From Candidatus Bathyanammoxibius amoris (GTDB lineage Bacteria; Planctomycetota; Brocadiia; Brocadiales; Bathyanammoxibiaceae): a stretch of DNA of 64,000 bases. Under the pieces are notes generated by a model. It worked only from the letters and a program-made list of their open reading frames with translations, was not told the origin of the DNA and made no database searches. Where the stretch lies: assembly GCA_024451685.1 (NCBI GenBank), contig JAMXCW010000005.1:1-64000 (forward strand), read 5' to 3'. Numbering within the stretch: position 1 is the first letter of the stretch; each line of letters starts with the position of its first letter. Positions 61,555 to 64,000 of this stretch are shown piece by piece. The position numbers were made by a program, and so were the translations under genes.

Positions 61555-62445
61555 ATGCAGCTAGAGGCGCCTCCTCATCGACCGGTGATGTTAAAGGAGG
61601 TGCTCGAGTGGTTGAGGCCAGGGCCCGGGCACGTAGTGCTTGACTGTACGGTAGGTGTTGGGGGTCACGCTGCGGCCATATTGAAAGAGTTAGGAACGGA
61701 GGGACTTCTAATTGGTGTGGACAAGGACGAAGAGGCGCTAGAGATGGCGAAAAGATTTCTCACACCTTTCAAAGAAAACGTTCGGTTTTTTCACGCAGAC
61801 TACCGGGAAGCGGGGTCCGTTCTGGAAGAGGCAGGTGTAAAGGGGGGTATGGTGGACGGGATACTTCTTGACCTTGGAGCGTCATCCTTACAGCTTGACT
61901 CACCGGAACGCGGCTTCAGTTTTCGACACGAGGGTCCCCTGGATATGAGGATGGACACCTCCGGTAAGATGACCGCGGCGAGCCTTATAAAGAGACTGTC
62001 GGAGAAAGAGCTGGTGGAGGTTTTCAAGCGGTTTGGCGAGGAAAGATGGTCCAGGAGGATAGCTAGGGCGATTAAGAGAGGGGCCCCGGTTAAGACCACT
62101 ACCGAACTGGCAAATCTTATCGAGAGAAGTGTTCCCGGGAGAAGGGGCAGGATACATCCGGCCACCAGGATTTTTCAAGCGCTTCGTATAGCGGTGAACC
62201 GGGAGCTTGAGAGCCTGGAGTCTTTTCTTGAGAACTGCTACGGGTTTCAGAGGCCGGGGGGCCGCACGGTGGCAATAAGCTTTCAGTCGTTGGAAGACCG
62301 TGTTGTGAAGCATGCCTTTCTGAAGAGTTCTCGCGCCGGCACTTACCGTATCCTTACCAAGAAACCGGTTCGGCCCTCTCAGGAAGAGGTTCAGGAGAAC
62401 AGACGCTCCAGGAGCGCAAAACTACGGGCGATGGAGAAACTCTGA
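61555..62445 (+). CDS. rsmH: 16S rRNA (cytosine1402-N4)-methyltransferase
   Basis: 296 residues. HRPVMLKEVLEWL, DCTVGVGGHAAAILK (SAM site), GVDKDEEAL, DGILLDLGASSLQLDSPERGFSF, RRIARAIKRG, HPATRIFQALRIAVNRELESLE, ISFQSLEDRVVKH: the full RsmH set. Twelve bases after mraZ. Confidence 0.95.
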   Translation: MQLEAPPHRPVMLKEVLEWLRPGPGHVVLDCTVGVGGHAAAILKELGTEGLLIGVDKDEEALEMAKRFLTPFKENVRFFHADYREAGSVLEEAGVKGGMVDGILLDLGASSLQLDSPERGFSFRHEGPLDMRMDTSGKMTAASLIKRLSEKELVEVFKRFGEERWSRRIARAIKRGAPVKTTTELANLIERSVPGRRGRIHPATRIFQALRIAVNRELESLESFLENCYGFQRPGGRTVAISFQSLEDRVVKHAFLKSSRAGTYRILTKKPVRPSQEEVQENRRSRSAKLRAMEKL

Positions 62446-62446
62446 T

Positions 62447-62767
62447 ATGGCGGTAATTCGTATCGTAATCTTTCTATCTGTTACTACCGTGATGGCGATG
62501 GCGGTGTTGTGGCATGCCAGGCAGACCATAAGCGCGGGGTATATGATAACTACCCTGGAGAAGAAAAAGACCATCCTGGCGGAAAGAAACCGTATGCTGG
62601 AAGGGCAGATAAGCGCGCTAAAATCTCCGGGAAATATATTGAAGAGTATGAACGCAATGGGTCTCGGGCTCCTGCCTCCCGGCGATAAGAGTGGTGAAGT
62701 GGCAGGTGTCGTTATTAAGAAGTGGAACGGGAATGGTGGAAAGGTTGGGGAAAAGAATGTCCGTTAA
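62447..62767 (+). CDS. ftsL: Cell-division protein FtsL-like
   Basis: 106 residues: short cytoplasmic tip, one membrane segment (about 4-22), a periplasmic coiled coil (about 32-65, LEKKKTILAERNRMLEGQIS), then a variable tail. Sequence is poorly conserved in this family; size, topology and position between rsmH and ftsI support it. Starts 1 base after rsmH. Confidence 0.75.
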   Translation: MAVIRIVIFLSVTTVMAMAVLWHARQTISAGYMITTLEKKKTILAERNRMLEGQISALKSPGNILKSMNAMGLGLLPPGDKSGEVAGVVIKKWNGNGGKVGEKNVR

Positions 62768-62948
62768 ATCAATGGTCAGGCTGGGCGTTCCGTGTCAAAA
62801 CTGCGAGAGCAAGGAGTACTTCTTTACTGAAAAGCAGTCCGGGTACGGTTTTGTGTCGGACCTGAGACTTTGGACCTGTGTTAAATGCGGACGCACATTC
62901 GGCTACACCACAGAAGAGATACTGACGGAAACCGTAAATGAAATATAA
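62757..62948 (+). CDS. Small zinc-ribbon protein in the dcw cluster
   Basis: 63 residues from ATG 62757 (GGGG six bases upstream), overlapping the ftsL stop. CQNC (about 13-16) and CVKCGRTFGY (about 43-52) form a zinc ribbon; C-terminus ILTETVNEI. No name recognised. Its coupling between ftsL and ftsI is unusual; a role in division or its regulation is possible but unproven. Confidence 0.7.
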   Translation: MSVKSMVRLGVPCQNCESKEYFFTEKQSGYGFVSDLRLWTCVKCGRTFGYTTEEILTETVNEI

Positions 62949-63270
62949 AGATTTTTCAGAGAGCGCGAAACTCTTTGGCGTGCCGGCTACTGAGAAGCAT
63001 TTTGAGGATGCGGAGGAATTTATTGCGAAGTTCGGCGGAGAACTCAATATGGCGGCGAAGGCCTATCTGGATAGTTCTCTGGCAAAGTGCAGTCCTGCCA
63101 TTCTGGTTGAAACGGTTTCAAAGGTACAAGACGACCCGTATGCCAGCGTGAATTACCTGGACGGCATACTGGTCTATGCATTTATGTCCGGGTTTCTCGC
63201 AGGTAAGGGCCGTTTCAGGGAGATTGAAGACTATAAAATGAAACAGCTCTTAGAGAACGGGGACGTTTAG
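62938..63270 (+). CDS. Hypothetical helical protein in the dcw cluster
   Basis: 110 residues, start overlapping the zinc-ribbon gene by 11 bases. Predominantly helical (FEDAEEFIAKFG, MAAKAYLDSSLAK, NYLDGILVYAFMSGFLAGKG, IEDYKMKQLLENG), soluble, no signal peptide. No family recognised. The coupled order ftsL - zinc ribbon - this gene - ftsI suggests co-expression with the division machinery. A gap of 130 bases precedes ftsI. Confidence 0.65.
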   Translation: MKYKDFSESAKLFGVPATEKHFEDAEEFIAKFGGELNMAAKAYLDSSLAKCSPAILVETVSKVQDDPYASVNYLDGILVYAFMSGFLAGKGRFREIEDYKMKQLLENGDV

Positions 63271-63401
63271 CCGGTAAAGGTATAGATGGAGGTGTTAAAG
63301 GAAGTAGACTGCCCGTGTACAGCAGCATGATTAAATTTACTGTGTAGTGTCTAAGCAGGGTGTCTTATTAATGACAATAACTAATAAGTGAGGATTAGGG
63401 A

Positions 63402-64000
63402 GTGAGATCCTATATATTTATCATCGCTTTATTTGTTATATATTCTGTTCTAGCCTTCCAGCTTGGCCGCATTCAGCTTGTTGAACACGATAAGTACCAG
63501 AAGCTGGCTGACAGACAACATTACAAAAGGGTTGAGATACCCGCACTCCGGGGGGCCATTCTAGACCGCAACGGTAAGATACTGGCGCACTCCATTGAAA
63601 CCAATTCAATATACGCCGACCCAAAGGAGATAGAGGACAAGCCCCACACTTCCAGGGAACTTGCAAATGCGTTGGACCTGGACGTCTCGCGCGTACAAAA
63701 GGCGCTTGACAGGGACAAAAGGTTCGCATGGATAAAGAGGCAGGTCAGCAAGAAGGAAGCACAGGCGGTTGAAGAACTGGCCCTGGCAGGAGTAAGCATA
63801 CAGAAAGAGAGCAGGCGGTCGTATCCTTGTGGTAAGCTCCTATGTCATATATTAGGTTTTGTAGACATTGACGAGAGCGGGCTTGAAGGCGTCGAGTTCA
63901 CCTTCAACACCGAACTCTCAGGCCGGCCCGGTTATAAGGTAATTACCAGGGACGGGCTGCAGCGTGCCATCTTTAGCGCAGAGAACCCCTACGCCTCACC
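63402..64000 (+). CDS. ftsI: Penicillin-binding protein FtsI/PBP2-like, 3' end cut by window
   Basis: 199 complete codons visible from GTG 63402 (AGGA seven bases upstream). Membrane anchor (about 3-22), then the PBP dimerisation domain: RRGAILDRNG-like ALRGAILDRNGKILA, SIYADPKEI, RRSYPCGKLLCHILGFVD, GLEGVEFTFNTELSGRPG. The transpeptidase domain (SxxK) lies beyond base 64000. Septal cross-linking enzyme by position after ftsL. Confidence 0.88.
   Translation, partial: MRSYIFIIALFVIYSVLAFQLGRIQLVEHDKYQKLADRQHYKRVEIPALRGAILDRNGKILAHSIETNSIYADPKEIEDKPHTSRELANALDLDVSRVQKALDRDKRFAWIKRQVSKKEAQAVEELALAGVSIQKESRRSYPCGKLLCHILGFVDIDESGLEGVEFTFNTELSGRPGYKVITRDGLQRAIFSAENPYAS

Overview
The window comes from a diderm (Gram-negative-type) bacterium of roughly balanced base composition. 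It encodes KDO/LPS synthesis (kdsD, kdsC), an LptC/LptA-like transport protein, outer-membrane beta-barrel porins ending in Phe, peptidoglycan recycling (murQ, anmK) and a division/wall cluster (mraZ, rsmH, ftsL, ftsI). There is no rRNA, tRNA, phage or CRISPR. No gene fixes the phylum; the mix of duplicated porins, AprAB-type sulfate reduction, many GAF/HD/cyclase signalling proteins and an LPS envelope would suit a Planctomycetota (Brocadiales-like) or another deep-branching diderm genome. That placement is a guess.

Layout. 1-2 kb: a secreted TPR protein with 93-residue repeats, cut by the window edge. 2.2-8 kb: porin - glutamate decarboxylase - amino-acid antiporter - second porin. 8.5-13.2 kb: a small cyclic-nucleotide-binding protein, a glycosyltransferase, a Cys/Lys-rich small protein, and a leftward miaA - gcvH-like - HD exonuclease - methyltransferase run. 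13.2-22.4 kb: an AT-rich DUF262-HNH defence-type gene, a REP-associated transposase carrying a palindrome inside its ORF, and addB-addA. 22.4-29.3 kb: surface-polysaccharide genes (glycosyltransferases, methyltransferases, DegT aminotransferase), a decayed methyltransferase copy, and alr. 29.4-37.3 kb: rnpA-yidD leftward; kdsD-kdsC-lptC/A, a pseudo-GDPD/HEAT protein and cobA-hemD rightward.

37.5-49 kb: a second cyclic-nucleotide-binding protein, an FAD oxidoreductase, a histidine kinase plus REC-cyclase pair, a DnaJ/aspC operon, a GAF/HD-GYP protein and two CNNM/CorC-like membrane proteins. 49-54 kb: a sugar nucleotidyltransferase and an Rrf2-aprA-aprB-sat operon for making sulfite from sulfate. 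54-64 kb: a large S41 protease, murQ, anmK, queA, then divergently the dcw cluster behind a MraZ operator.

Themes: cyclic-nucleotide and c-di-GMP type signalling (one REC-cyclase, two one-domain cNMP sensors, one HD-GYP), several proteins that keep a fold but lack key residues (GcvH-like, GDPD-like, cyclase), and families of dispersed hairpin repeats in the intergenic gaps, one with a compensatory base change in its stem. RBS and promoter calls are by eye.
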